Source: Bugula neritina
Taxonomy: Eukaryota; Bryozoa; Gymnolaemata; Cheilostomatida; Bugulidae
Assembly (NCBI GenBank): GCA_964035545.1
Contig: CAXIUT010000230.1
Location: 248,001 to 312,000 of the forward strand
DNA: 64,000 nucleotides
Direction of reading: 5' to 3'
Shown: piece by piece, positions 14,651 to 29,830 of the stretch
How the letters are laid out: each line of letters starts with the position of its first letter
Position numbering within the stretch: the stretch's first letter is position 1
Position numbers and translations under genes: made by a program
Notes under the pieces: generated by a model
Databases searched by the model: none
Seen by the model: the letters and a program-made list of their open reading frames with translations, nothing else
What the model was told of the DNA's origin: nothing

Positions 14651-16710
14651 AATGTGCCGAAATATATGGTAAACTACTGAAATATACTGTCACACATTGA
14701 AAATTACTGCAACATACTGAAATGAACTGCGACACATTGCAATATACTGTAACATACCGAAATATGCTGTAGCACATTGAAATACACTGCAACTCACTGA
14801 AATACAGTGCTACATACTGAAATATACTGCAACATACTGCAACATACTGAAATACACTGTAACAAACTGAAATACACTGCAACATACTACAACATTTTGA
14901 AACACACTGCAACACATTGAAATATACTGCAACATACCTAAATATACGGTAATATACCAAAATATACTGTAACACATTGAAAAATACTGCAACATACTGA
15001 AATACACTGCAACACACTGAAGAACACTGCAAAATACTGTAACACACTGAAATATACTGCAAAATACTGAAATACACTGCTACATACTGAAATATACTGC
15101 AACACAGTGCAACATACTGCAACATACTAAAATATACTGCAACATACTGAAATACACTGCTAAATACTGAAATACACTGTAACATACTGAAATACACTGC
15201 AAAATACTACAACATTTTGAAATACACTGCAATACATTGAAATATACTGCAACATACCTAAATATACGGTAATATACTGAAATATACTGTAACACATTGA
15301 AAAATACTACAAAATACTGAAATACACTGCAACATACTACAACATACTGAAATACGCTGTAAGACATTGAAATCCACTGCAACATCCTGCAACATACTGA
15401 AATACACTGTAACATACTGAAATACACCGCAACATCCTACAAGATCCTGAAATACACTGGAACGTATTGAAGTACACTGCAACACATTGAAGTATTCTGC
15501 AACACACTTAAACATACGGCAACATACTGAAATATACTTCGGCACATTGCAATATACTGCAGCATACTGAAATATGCTGTAGCCTGCTGAAATACACTGC
15601 ATTATACTGAAATACACTGCTACATACTGAAATATACTGCAACATACTGAAATATACTGCGACACATTGCAATATACTGTAACATACTGAAATATGCTGT
15701 AGCACACTGAAATACACTGCAACTCACTGAAATATACTGCAACATACTGAAATACACTGTAACATATTGAAATATACTGCAACATACTGAAATACAGTGC
15801 TACATACTGAAATATACTGCAACATACTGCAACATACTGAAATACACTGTAACATACTGAAATACACTGCAACATACTACAACATATTGAAAGACACTGC
15901 AACACATTGAAATATGCTGCAACATACCTAAATATACGGTAATATACCAAAATAAACTGTTACACATTGAAAAATACTGCAACATACTGAAATACACTGC
16001 AACACACTGAAAAACACTGCAAAATACTGTAACACACTGAAATATACTGCAAAATACTGAAATACACTGCTACATACTTAAATATACTGCAACACACTGC
16101 AACATACTGCAACATACTAAAATATACTGCAACATACTGAAATACACTGCAAAATACTGAAATACACTGTAACATACTGAAATATACTGCAACATACTGA
16201 AGTACACTCCTACATAATGAAATATACTGCAACTCACTGCAACATACTGCAACATACTAAAATACACTGTAACATATTGAAATACACTGCAACACATTGA
16301 AATATACTGCAAAATATTGAAATACACTGCTACACACTGAAATATACTGCAACACACGGCAACATACTGCAACATACTAAAATATACTGCAACATACTGA
16401 AATACACTGCAAAACACTGAAATACGCTGTAACATACTGAAATATACTGCAACATACTGAAATATACTGCTACATACTGAAATATACTGCAACACACTGC
16501 AACATACTGCAACATACTAAAATACACTGTAACATAATGAAATACACTGCAACACATTGAAATATACTGCAAAATACTGAAATACACTGCTATATACTGA
16601 AACATACTGCAACACACTGCAACATACTGCAACATACTAAAATATACTGCAACATACTGAAATACACTGTAACATATTGAAATACACTGCAACACAGTGA
16701 AATATACTGC
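14651..16710 (+). repeat. HOR interval, 2,060 bp
   Basis: It carries the 160-bp deletion (C lost) and the 120-bp deletion (at about 16,661): 2,340 - 160 - 120 = 2,060. B is at 15,531 and D at 16,071. The 2,060-bp spacing also appears between successive B markers (13,471, 15,531, 17,591; 19,641, 21,701), making it the commonest derived period in this part of the array. Confidence 0.85.
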
Positions 16711-18600
16711 AATGTGCCGAAATATATGGTAAACTACTGAAATATACTGTCACACATTGAAAATTACTGCAACATACTGAAATGAACTGCGACACATTGC
16801 AATATACTGTAACATACCGAAATATGCTGTAGCACATTGAAATACACTGCAACTCACTGAAATACAGTGCTACATACTGAAATATACTGCAACATACTGC
16901 AACATACTGAAATACACTGTAACAAACTGAAATACACTGCAACATACTACAACATTTTGAAACACACTGCAACACATTGAAATATACTGCAACATACCTA
17001 AATATACGGTAATATACCAAAATATACTGTAACACATTGAAAAATACTGCAACATACTGAAATACACTGCAACACACTGAAGAACACTGCAAAATACTGT
17101 AACACACTGAAATATACTGCAAAATACTGAAATACACTGCTACATACTGAAATATACTGCAACACAGTGCAACATACTGCAACATACTAAAATATACTGC
17201 AACATACTGAAATACACTGCTAAATACTGAAATACACTGTAACATACTGAAATACACTGCAAAATACTACAACATTTTGAAATACACTGCAATACATTGA
17301 AATATACTGCAACATACCTAAATATACGGTAATATACTGAAATATACTGTAACACATTGAAAAATACTACAAAATACTGAAATACACTGCAACATACTAC
17401 AACATACTGAAATAGGCTGTAAGACATTGAAATCCACTGCAACATCCTGCAACATACTGAAATACACTGTAACATACTGAAATACACCGCAACATCCTAC
17501 AAGATCCTGAAATACACTGGAACGTATTGAAGTACACTGCAACACATTGAAGTATTCTGCAACACACTTAAACATACGGCAACATACTGAAATATACTTC
17601 GGCACATTGCAATATACTGCAGCATACTGAAATATGCTGTAGCCTGCTGAAATACACTGCATTATACTGAAATACACTGCTACATACTGAAATATACTGC
17701 AACATACTGAAATATACTGCGACACATTGCAATATACTGTAACATACTGAAATATGCTGTAGCACACTGAAATACACTGCAACTCACTGAAATATACTGC
17801 AACATACTGAAATACACTGTAACATATTGAAATATACTGCAACATACTGAAATACAGTGCTACATACTGAAATATACTGCAACATACTGCAACATACTGA
17901 AATACACTGTAACATACTGAAATACACTGCAACATACTACAACATATTGAAAGACACTGCAACACATTGAAATATGCTGCAACATACCTAAATATACGGT
18001 AATATACCAAAATAAACTGTTACACATTGAAAAATACTGCAACATACTGAAATACACTGTAACACACTGAAATATACTGCAAAATACTGAAATACACTGC
18101 TACATACTTAAATATACTGCAACACACTGCAACATACTGCAACATACTAAAATATACTGCAACATACTGAAATACACTGCAAAATACTGAAATACACTGT
18201 AACATACTGAAATATACTGCAACATACTGAAGTACACTCCTACATAATGAAATATACTGCAACACACTGCAACATACTGCAACATACTAAAATACACTGT
18301 AACATAATGAAATACACTGCAACACATTGAAATATACTGCAAAATACTGAAATACACTGCTATATACTGAAACATACTGCAACACACTGCAACATACTGC
18401 AACATACTAAAATATACTGCAACATACTGAAATACACTGCAAAATACTGAAATACACTGTAACATACTGAAATATACTGCAACATACTGAAATACACTGC
18501 TACATACTGAAATATACGGCAACACACTGCAACATACTGAAACATACTAAAATACACTGTAACATATTGAAATACACTGCAACACAGTGAAATATACTGC
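16711..18600 (+). repeat. HOR interval, 1,890 bp
   Basis: Three deletions account for its length: 160 bp (C lost, near 17,440), 30 bp near 18,051-18,070 (AATACACTGT joined to AACACACTGA) and 260 bp near 18,251-18,270 (TACATAATGA, AATATACTGC joined to AACACACTGC). 2,340 - 160 - 30 - 260 = 1,890. B is at 17,591 and D at 18,101. The 260-bp loss equals one intermediate repeat. Confidence 0.83.
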
Positions 18601-20820
18601 AATGTGCCGAAATATATGGTAAACTACTGAAATATACTGTCACACATTGAAAATTACTGCAACATACTGAAATGAACTGCGACACATTGCAATATACTGT
18701 AACATACCGAAATATGCTGTAGCACATTGAAATACACTGCAACTCACTGAAATACAGTGCTACATACTGAAATATACTGCAACATACTGCAACATACTGA
18801 AATACACTGTAACAAACTGAAATACACTGCAACATACTACAACATTTTGAAACACACTGCAACACATTGAAATATACTGCAACATACCTAAATATACGGT
18901 AATATACCAAAATATACTGTAACACATTGAAAAATACTGCAACATACTGAAATACACTGCAACACACTGAAGAACACTGCAAAATACTGTAACACACTGA
19001 AATATACTGCAAAATACTGAAATACACTGCTACATACTGAAATATACTGCAACACAGTGCAACATACTGCAACATACTAAAATATACTGCAACATACTGA
19101 AATACACTGCTAAATACTGAAATACACTGTAACATACTGAAATACACTGCAAAATACTACAACATTTTGAAATACACTGCAATACATTGAAATATACTGC
19201 AACATACCTAAATATACGGTAATATACTGAAATATACTGTAACACATTGAAAAATACTACAAAATACTGAAATACACTGCAACATACTACAACATACTGA
19301 AATACGCTGTAAGACATTGAAATCCACTGCAACACATTGAAATATACTGTAACTCGCTGAAACATACTGTAACTCACTGAAATATAGTGTAATATACGGA
19401 AATGTACTGTAAAATACTGGAATATAATGTAACACACTGAAATATACAGCAACATACTGAAATACACTGTAACATACTGAAATAAACTGCAACATCCTGC
19501 AACATACTGAAATACACTGTAACATACTGAAATACACCGCAACATCCTACAAGATCCTGAAATACACTGGAACGTATTGAAGTACACTGCAACACATTGA
19601 AGTATTCTGCAACACACTTAAACATACGGCAACATACTGAAATATACTTCGGCACATTGCAATATACTGCAGCATACTGAAATATGCTGTAGCCTGCTGA
19701 AATACACTGCATTATACTGAAATACACTGCTACATACTGAAATATACTGCAACATACTGAAATATACTGCGACACATTGCAATATACTGTAACATACTGA
19801 AATATGCTGTAGCACACTGAAATACACTGCAACTCACTGAAATATACTGCAACATACTGAAATACACTGTAACATATTGAAATATACTGCAACATACTGA
19901 AATACAGTGCTACATACTGAAATATACTGCAACATACTGCAACATACTGAAATACACTGTAACATACTGAAATACACTGCAACATACTACAACATATTGA
20001 AAGACACTGCAACACATTGAAATATGCTGCAACATACCTAAATATACGGTAATATACCAAAATAAACTGTTACACATTGAAAAATACTGCAACATACTGA
20101 AATACACTGCAACACACTGAAAAACACTGCAAAATACTGTAACACACTGAAATATACTGCAAAATACTGAAATACACTGCTACATACTTAAATATACTGC
20201 AACACACTGCAACATACTGCAACATACTAAAATATACTGCAACATACTGAAATACACTGCAAAATACTGAAATACACTGTAACATACTGAAATATACTGC
20301 AACATACTGAAGTACACTCCTACATACTGAAATATACTGCAACTCACTGCAACATACTGCAACATACTAAAATACACTGTAACATATTGAAATACACTGC
20401 AACACATTGAAATATACTGCAAAATATTGAAATACACTGCTACACACTGAAATATACTGCAACACACGGCAACATACTGCAACATACTAAAATATACTGC
20501 AACATACTGAAATACACTGCAAAACACTGAAATACGCTGTAACATACTGAAATATACTGCAACATACTGAAATATACTGCTACATACTGAAATATACTGC
20601 AACACACTGCAACATACTGCAACATACTAAAATACACTGTAACATAATGAAATACACTGCAACACATTGAAATATACTGCAAAATACTGAAATACACTGC
20701 TATATACTGAAACATACTGCAACACACTGCAACATACTGCAACATACTAAAATATACTGCAACATACTAAAATACACTGTAACATATTGAAATACACTGC
20801 AACACACTGAAATATACTGC
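18601..20820 (+). repeat. HOR interval, 2,220 bp, all four markers present
   Basis: A is at 18,601, C at 19,391, B at 19,641, D at 20,181, next A at 20,821. It is canonical except for the recurrent 120-bp deletion near 20,761. Confidence 0.87.
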
Positions 20821-23000
20821 AATGTGCCGAAATATATGGTAAACTACTGAAATATACTGTCACACATTGAAAATTACTGCAACATACTGAAATGAACTGC
20901 GACACATTGCAATATACTGTAACATACCGAAATATGCTGTAGCACATTGAAATACACTGCAACTCACTGAAATACAGTGCTACATACTGAAATATACTGC
21001 AACATACTGCAACATACTGAAATACACTGTAACAAACTGAAATACACTGCAACATACTACAACATTTTGAAACACACTGCAACACATTGAAATATACTGC
21101 AACATACCTAAATATACGGTAATATACCAAAATATACTGTAACACATTGAAAAATACTGCAACATACTGAAATACACTGCAACACACTGAAGAACACTGC
21201 AAAATACTGTAACACACTGAAATATACTGCAAAATACTGAAATACACTGCTACATACTGAAATATACTGCAACACAGTGCAACATACTGCAACATACTAA
21301 AATATACTGCAACATACTGAAATACACTGCTAAATACTGAAATACACTGTAACATACTGAAATACACTGCAAAATACTACAACATTTTGAAATACACTGC
21401 AATACATTGAAATATACTGCAACATACCTAAATATACGGTAATATACTGAAATATACTGTAACACATTGAAAAATACTACAAAATACTGAAATACACTGC
21501 AACATACTACAACATACTGAAATACGCTGTAAGACATTGAAATCCACTGCAACATCCTGCAACATACTGAAATACACTGTAACATACTGAAATACACCGC
21601 AACATCCTACAAGATCCTGAAATACACTGGAACGTATTGAAGTACACTGCAACACATTGAAGTATTCTGCAACACACTTAAACATACGGCAACATACTGA
21701 AATATACTTCGGCACATTGCAATATACTGCAGCATACTGAAATATGCTGTAGCCTGCTGAAATACACTGCATTATACTGAAATACACTGCTACATACTGA
21801 AATATACTGCAACATACTGAAATATACTGCGACACATTGCAATATACTGTAACATACTGAAATATGCTGTAGCACACTGAAATACACTGCAACTCACTGA
21901 AATATACTGCAACATACTGAAATACACTGTAACATATTGAAATATACTGCAACATACTGAAATACAGTGCTACATACTGAAATATACTGCAACATACTGC
22001 AACATACTGAAATACACTGTAACATACTGAAATACACTGCAACATACTACAACATATTGAAAGACACTGCAACACATTGAAATATGCTGCAACATACCTA
22101 AATATACGGTAATATACAAAAATAAACTGTTACACATTGAAAAATACTGCAACATACTGAAATACACTGCAACACACTGAAAAACACTGCAAAATACTGT
22201 AACACACTGAAATATACTGCAAAATACTGAAATACACTGCTACATACTTAAATATACTGCAACACACTGCAACATACTGCAACATACTAAAATATACTGC
22301 AACATACTGAAATACACTGCAAAATACTGAAATACACTGTAACATACTGAAATATACTGCAACATACTGAAGTACACTCCTACATAATGAAATATACTGC
22401 AACTCACTGCAACATACTGCAACATACTAAAATACACTGTAACATATTGAAATACACTGCAACACATTGAAATATACTGCAAAATATTGAAATACACTGC
22501 TACACACTGAAATATACTGCAACACACGGCAACATACTGCAACATACTAAAATATACTGCAACATACTGAAATACACTGCAAAACACTGAAATACGCTGT
22601 AACATACTGAAATATACTGCAACATACTGAAATATACTGCTACATACTGAAATATACTGCAACACACTGCAACATACTGCAACATACTAAAATACACTGT
22701 AACATAATGAAATACACTGCAACACATTGAAATATACTGCAAAATACTGAAATACACTGCTATATACTGAAACATACTGCAACACACTGCAACATACTGC
22801 AACATACTAAAATATACTGCAACATACTGAAATACACTGCAAAATACTGAAACACACTGTAACATACTGAAATATACTGCAACATACTGAAATACACTGC
22901 TACATACTGAAATATACGGCAACACACTGCAACATACTGAAACATACTAAAATACACTGTAACATATTGAAATACACTGCAACACAGTGAAATATACTGC
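20821..23000 (+). repeat. HOR interval, 2,180 bp
   Basis: It lacks the 160 bp that contain C (joint near 21,551) and is otherwise canonical: B at 21,701, D at 22,241, next A at 23,001 (+760). Confidence 0.85.
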
Positions 23001-24340
23001 AATGTGCCGAAATATATGGTAAACTACTGAAATATACTGTCACACATTGAAAATTACTGCAACATACTGAAATGAACTGCGACACATTGCAATATACTGT
23101 AACATACCGAAATATGCTGTAGCACATTGAAATACACTGCAACTCACTGAAATACAGTGCTACATACTGAAATATACTGCAACATACTGCAACATACTGA
23201 AATACACTGTAACAAACTGAAATACACTGCAACATACTACAACATTTTGAAACACACTGCAACACATTGAAATATACTGCAACATACCTAAATATATGGT
23301 AATATACCAAAATATACTGTAACACATTGAAAAATACTGCAACATACTGAAATACACTGCAACACACTGAAGAACACTGCAAAATACTGTAACACACTGA
23401 AATATACTGCAAAATACTGAAATACACTGCTACATACTGAAATATACTGCAACACAGTGCAACATACTGCAACATACTAAAATATACTGCAACATACTGA
23501 AATACACTGCTAAATACTGAAATACACTGTAACATACTGAAATACACTGCAAAATACTACAAAATTTTGAAATACACTGCAATACATTGAAATATACTGC
23601 AACATACCTAAATATACGGTAATATACTGAAATATACTGTAACACATTGAAAAATACTACAAAATACTGAAATACACTGCAACATACTACAACATACTGA
23701 AATATACTGCAACATACTGAAGTACACTCCTACATACTGAAATATACTGCAACTCACTGCAACATACTGCAACATACTAAAATACACTGTAACATATTGA
23801 AATACACTGCAACACATTGAAATATACTGCAAAATATTGAAGTACACTGCTACACACTGAAATATACTGCAACACACGGCAACATACTGCAACATACTAA
23901 AATATACTGCAACATACTGAAATACACTGCAAAACACTGAAATACGCTGTAACATACTGAAATATACTGAAATATACTGCTACATACTGAAATATACTGC
24001 AACACACTGCAACATACTGCAACATACTAAAATACACTGTAACATAATGAAATACACTGCAACACATTGAAATATACTGCAAAATACTGAAATACACTGC
24101 TATATACTGAAATATACTGCAACACACTGCAACATACTGCAACATACTAAAATATACTGCAACATACTAAAATACACTGCAAAATACTGAAATACACTGT
24201 AAAACACTGAAATATACTGCAACATACTGAAATACACTGCTACATACTGAAATATACGGCAACACACTGCAACATACTGAAACATACTAAAATACACTGT
24301 AACATATTGAAATACACTGCAACACAGTGAAATATACTGC
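23001..24340 (+). repeat. HOR interval, 1,340 bp
   Basis: 990 bp between about A+690 and the 260-bp block are missing (joint near 23,701), and 10 bp are missing at 23,961, where AATATACTGA is followed by AATATACTGC. C, B and D are absent. The 10-bp loss is shared with 29,451. Confidence 0.78.
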
Positions 24341-27050
24341 AATGTGCCGAAATATATGGTAAACCACTGAAATATACTGTCACACATTGAAAATCACTGC
24401 AACATACTGAAATGAACTGCGACACATTGCAATATACTGTAACATACCGAAATGTGCTGTAGCACATTGAAATACACTGCAACTCACTGAAATACAGTGC
24501 TACATACTGAAATATACTGCAACATACTGCAACATACTGAAATACACTGTAACAAACTGAAATACACTGCAACATACTACAACATTTTGAAACACACTGC
24601 AACACATTGAAATATACTGCAACATACCTAAATATACGGTAATATACCAAAATATACTGTAACACATTGAAAAATACTGCAACATACTGAAATACACTGC
24701 AACACACTGAAGAACACTGCAAAATACTGTAACACACTGAAATATACTGCAAAATACTGAAATACACTGCTACATACTGAAATATACTACAACACACTGC
24801 AACATACTGCAACATACTAAAATATACTGCAACATACTGAAATACACTGCAAAATACTGAAATACACTGTAACATACTGAAATATACTGCAACATACTGA
24901 AGTACACTCCTACATACTGAAATATACTGCAACTCACTGCAACATACTGCAACATACTAAAATACACTGTAACATATTGAAATACACTGCAACACATTGA
25001 AATATACTGCAAAATATTGAAATACACTGCTACACACTGAAATATACTGCAACACACGGCAACATACTGCAACATACTAAAATATACTGCAACATACTGA
25101 AATACACTGCAAAATACTGAAATACACTGTAACATACTGAAATATACTGCAACATACTGAAATATACTGCTACATACTGACATATACTGCAACACACTGC
25201 AACATACTGCAACATACTAAAACACACTGTAACATAATGAAATACACTGCAACACATTGAAATATACTGCAAAATACTGAAATACACTGCTATATACTGA
25301 TATATACTGCAACACACTGCAACATACTGCAACATACTAAAATATACTGCAACATACTGAAATACACTGCAAAATACTGAAATACACTGTAACATACTGA
25401 AATATACTGCAACATACTGAAATACACTGCTACATACTGAAATATACGGCAACACACTGCAACATACTGAAACATACTAAAATACACTGTAACATATTGA
25501 AATACACTGCAACACAGTGAAATATACTGCAATGTGCCGAAATGTATGGTAAACTACTGAAATATACTGTCACACATTGAAAAATACTGCAACATACTGA
25601 AATATACTGCGACAGATTGCAATATACTGTAACATACCGAAATATGCTGTAGCACAATGAAATACACTGCAACTCACTGAAATACAGTGCTACATACTGA
25701 AATATACTGCAACATACTGCAACATACTGAAATACACTGTAACAAACTGAAATACACTGCAACATACTACAACATTTTGAAACACACTGCAACACATTGA
25801 AATATACTGCAACATACCTAAATATACGGTAATATACCAAAATATACTGTAACACATTGAAAAATACTGCAACATACTGAAATACACTGCAACACACTGA
25901 AAAACACTGCAAAATACTGTAACACACTGAAATAAACTGCAAAACACTGAAATACACTGCTACATACTTAAATATACTGCAACACAGTGCAACATGCTGC
26001 AACATACTGAAATATACTGCAACATACTGAAATACACTGCAAAATACTGAAATACACTGTAACATACTGAAATACACTGCAAAATACTACAACATTTTGA
26101 CATACACTGGAATACATTGAAATATACTGCAACATACCTAAATATACGGTAATATACTGAAATATACTGTAACACATTGAAAAATACTACAAAATACTGA
26201 AATACACTGCAACATACTACAACATACTGAAATACGCTGTAATACATTGAAATCCACTGCAACACATTGAAATATAGTGTAACTCGCTGAAACATACTGT
26301 AACTCACTGAAATATAGTGTAATATACGGAAATGTACTGTAAAGTACTGGAATATAATGTAACACACTGAAATATACTGCAACATACTGAAATACACTGT
26401 AACATACTGAAATACACTGTAACATACTGAAATATACTGCAACATACTGAAGTACACTCCTACATACTGAAATATACTGCAACTCACTGCAACATACTGC
26501 AACATACTAAAATACACTGTAACATATTGAAATACACTGCAACACATTGAAATATACTGCAAAATATTGAAATACACTGCTACACACTGAAATATACTGC
26601 AACACACGGCAACATACTGCAACATACTAAAATATACTGCAACATACTGAAATACACTGCAAAACACTGAAATACGCTGTAACATACTGAAATATACTGC
26701 AACATACTGAAATATACTGCTACATACTGAAATATACTGCAACACACTGCAACATACTGCAACATACTAAAATACACTGTAACATAATGAAATACACTGC
26801 AACACATTGAAATATACTGCAAAATACTGAAATACACTGCTATATACTGAAATATACTGCAACACACTGCAACATACTGCAACATACTAAAATATATTGC
26901 AACATACTAAAATACACTGCAAAATACTGAAATACACTGTAACATAATGAAATATACTGCAACATACTGAAATATACTGCTACATACTGAAATATACTGC
27001 AACACACTGCAACATACTGAAACATACTAAAATACACTGTAACATATTGA
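23691..27050 (+). repeat. 5,490-bp-spaced duplication, left copy
   Basis: It aligns with 29,181-32,440 at offset 5,490, then 5,390 after a 100-bp deletion at 31,471. Shared private variants: AGTACACTGC (23,841/29,331), AAAACACTGA (24,211/29,691), AATATATTGC (26,891/32,281). Confidence 0.87.
24341..25530 (+). repeat. HOR interval, 1,190 bp (short form)
   Basis: 1,150 bp are missing: at A+430 (24,771) the sequence passes directly into the 260-bp block. A diagnostic AATATACTAC is at 24,781. The same joint recurs at 30,261, 45,871, 47,061 and 50,191, so the short form has been copied repeatedly. Confidence 0.83.
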
Positions 27051-28150
27051 AGTACACTGCAACACATTGAAGTATTCTGCAACACACTTAAACATACGGC
27101 AACATACTGAAATATACTTCGGCACATTGCAATAAACTGCAGCATACTGAAATATGCTGTAGCCTGCTGAAATACACTGCATTATACTGAAATACACTGC
27201 TACATACTGAAATATACTGCAACATACTGAAATATACTGCGACACATTGCAATATACTGTAACATACTGAAATATGCTGTAGCACACTGAAATACACTGC
27301 AACTCACTGAAATATACTGCAACATACTGAAATACACTGTAACATATTGAAATATACTGCAACATACTGAAATACAGTGCTACATACTGAAATATACTGC
27401 AACATACTGCAACATACTGAAATACACTGTAACATACTGAAATACACTGCAACATACTACAACATATTGAAAGACACTGCAACACATTGAAATATGCTGC
27501 AACATACCTAAATATACGGCAATATACCAAAATAAACTGTTACACATTGAAAAATACTGCAACATACTGAAATACACTGCAACACACTGAAAAACACTGC
27601 AAAATACTGTAACACACTGAAATATACTGCAAAATACTGAAATACACTGCTACATACTTAAATATACTGCAACACACTGCAACATACTGCAACATACTAA
27701 AATATACTGCAACATACTGAAATACACTGCAAAATACTGAAATACACTGTAACATACTGAAATATACTGCAACATACTGAAGTACACTCCTACATACTGA
27801 AATATACTGCAACTCACTGCAACATACTGCAACATACTAAAATACACTGTAACATATTGAAATACACTGCAACACATTGAAATATACTGCAAAATATTGA
27901 AATACACTGCTACACACTGAAATATACTGCAACACACTGCAACATACTGCAACATACTAAAATATACTGCAACATACTAAAATACACTGCAATATACTGA
28001 AATACACTGTAACATACTGAAATATACTGCAACATACTGAAATACACTGCTACATACTGAAATATACGGCAACACACTGCAACATACTGAAACATACTAA
28101 AATACACTGTAACATATTGAAATACACTGCAACACAGTGAAATATACTGC
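25531..28150 (+). repeat. HOR interval, 2,620 bp, chimeric with two 260-bp blocks
   Basis: A is at 25,531 and C at 26,321 (+790). The sequence then jumps into a 260-bp block (AGTACACTCC at 26,451). Near 27,051, instead of reaching A, it switches to the sequence upstream of B (B at 27,111, D at 27,651), giving a second block that lacks 260 bp near 27,921. TACATACTTA also occurs at 25,961, at the A+430 position. Confidence 0.72.
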
Positions 28151-29830
28151 AATGTGCCGAAATATATGGTAAACTACTGAAATATACTGTCACACATTGA
28201 AAATCACTGCAACATACTGAAATGAACTGCGACACATTGCAATATACTGTAACATACCGAAATATGCTGTAGCACATTGAAATACACTGCAACTCACTGA
28301 AATACAGTGCTACATACTGAAATATACTGCAACATACTGCAACATACTGCAACATACTGAAATACACTGTAACATACTGAAATAAACTGCAACATCCTGC
28401 AACATACTGAAATACACTGTAACATACTGAAATACACCGCAACATCCTACAAGATACTGAAATACACTGTAACGTATTGAAGTACACTGCAACACATTGA
28501 AGTATTCTGCAACACACTTAAACATACGGCAACATACTGAAATATACTTCGGCACATTGCAATATACTGCAGCATACTGAAATATGCTGTAGCCTACTGA
28601 AATACACTGCATTATACTGAAATACACTGCTACATACTGAAATATACTGCAACATACTGAAATATACTGCGACACATTGCAATATACTGTAACATACTGA
28701 AATATGCTGTAGCACACTGAAATACACTGCAACTCACTGAAATATACTGCAACATACTGAAATACACTGTAACATATTGAAATATACTGCAACATACTGA
28801 AATACAGTGCTACATACTGAAATATACTGCAACATACTGCAACATACTGAAATACACTGTAACATACTGAAATACACTGCAACATACTACAACATATTGA
28901 AAGACACTGCAACACATTGAAATATGCTGCAACATACCTAAATATACGGTAATATACCAAAATAAACTGTTACACATTGAAAAATACTGCAACATACTGA
29001 AATACACTGCAACACACTGAAAAACACTGCAAAATACTGTAACACACTGAAATATACTGCAAAATACTGAAATACACTGCTACATACTTAAATATACTGC
29101 AACACACTGCAACATACTGCAACATACTAAAATATACTGCAACATACTGAAATACACTGCAAAATACTGAAACACACTGTAACATACTGAAATATACTGC
29201 AACATACTGAAGTACACTCCTACATACTGAAATATACTGCAACTCACTGCAACATACTGCAACATACTAAAATACACTGTAACATATTGAAATACACTGC
29301 AACACATTGAAATATACTGCAAAATATTGAAGTACACTGCTACACACTGAAATATACTGCAACACACGGCAACATACTGCAACATACTAAAATATACTGC
29401 AACATACTGAAATACACTGCAAAACACTGAAATACGCTGTAACATACTGAAATATACTGAAATATACTGCTACATACTGAAATATACTGCAACACACTGC
29501 AACATACTGCAACATACTAAAATACACTGTAACATAATGAAATACACTGCAACACATTGAAATATACTGCAAAATACTGAAATACACTGCTATATACTGA
29601 AATATACTGCAACACACTGCAACATACTGCAACATACTAAAATATACTGCAACATACTAAAATACACTGCAAAATACTGAAATACACTGTAAAACACTGA
29701 AATATACTGCAACATACTGAAATACACTGCTACATACTGAAATATACGGCAACACACTGCAACATACTGAAACATACTAAAATACACTGTAACATATTGA
29801 AATACACTGCAACACAGTGAAATATACTGC
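28151..29830 (+). repeat. HOR interval, 1,680 bp
   Basis: A to B is only 390 bp (B at 28,541; 650 bp missing, C lost). D is at 29,081 (+540) and the next A at 29,831 (+750; the 10-bp deletion at 29,451). Confidence 0.8.

Larger units (their letters stand above)
9281..16660 (+). repeat. 9,280-bp-spaced duplication, right copy
   Basis: Partner of 1-7,390. Base 9,281 corresponds to base 1, so the left copy may extend beyond the window. Confidence 0.88.
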
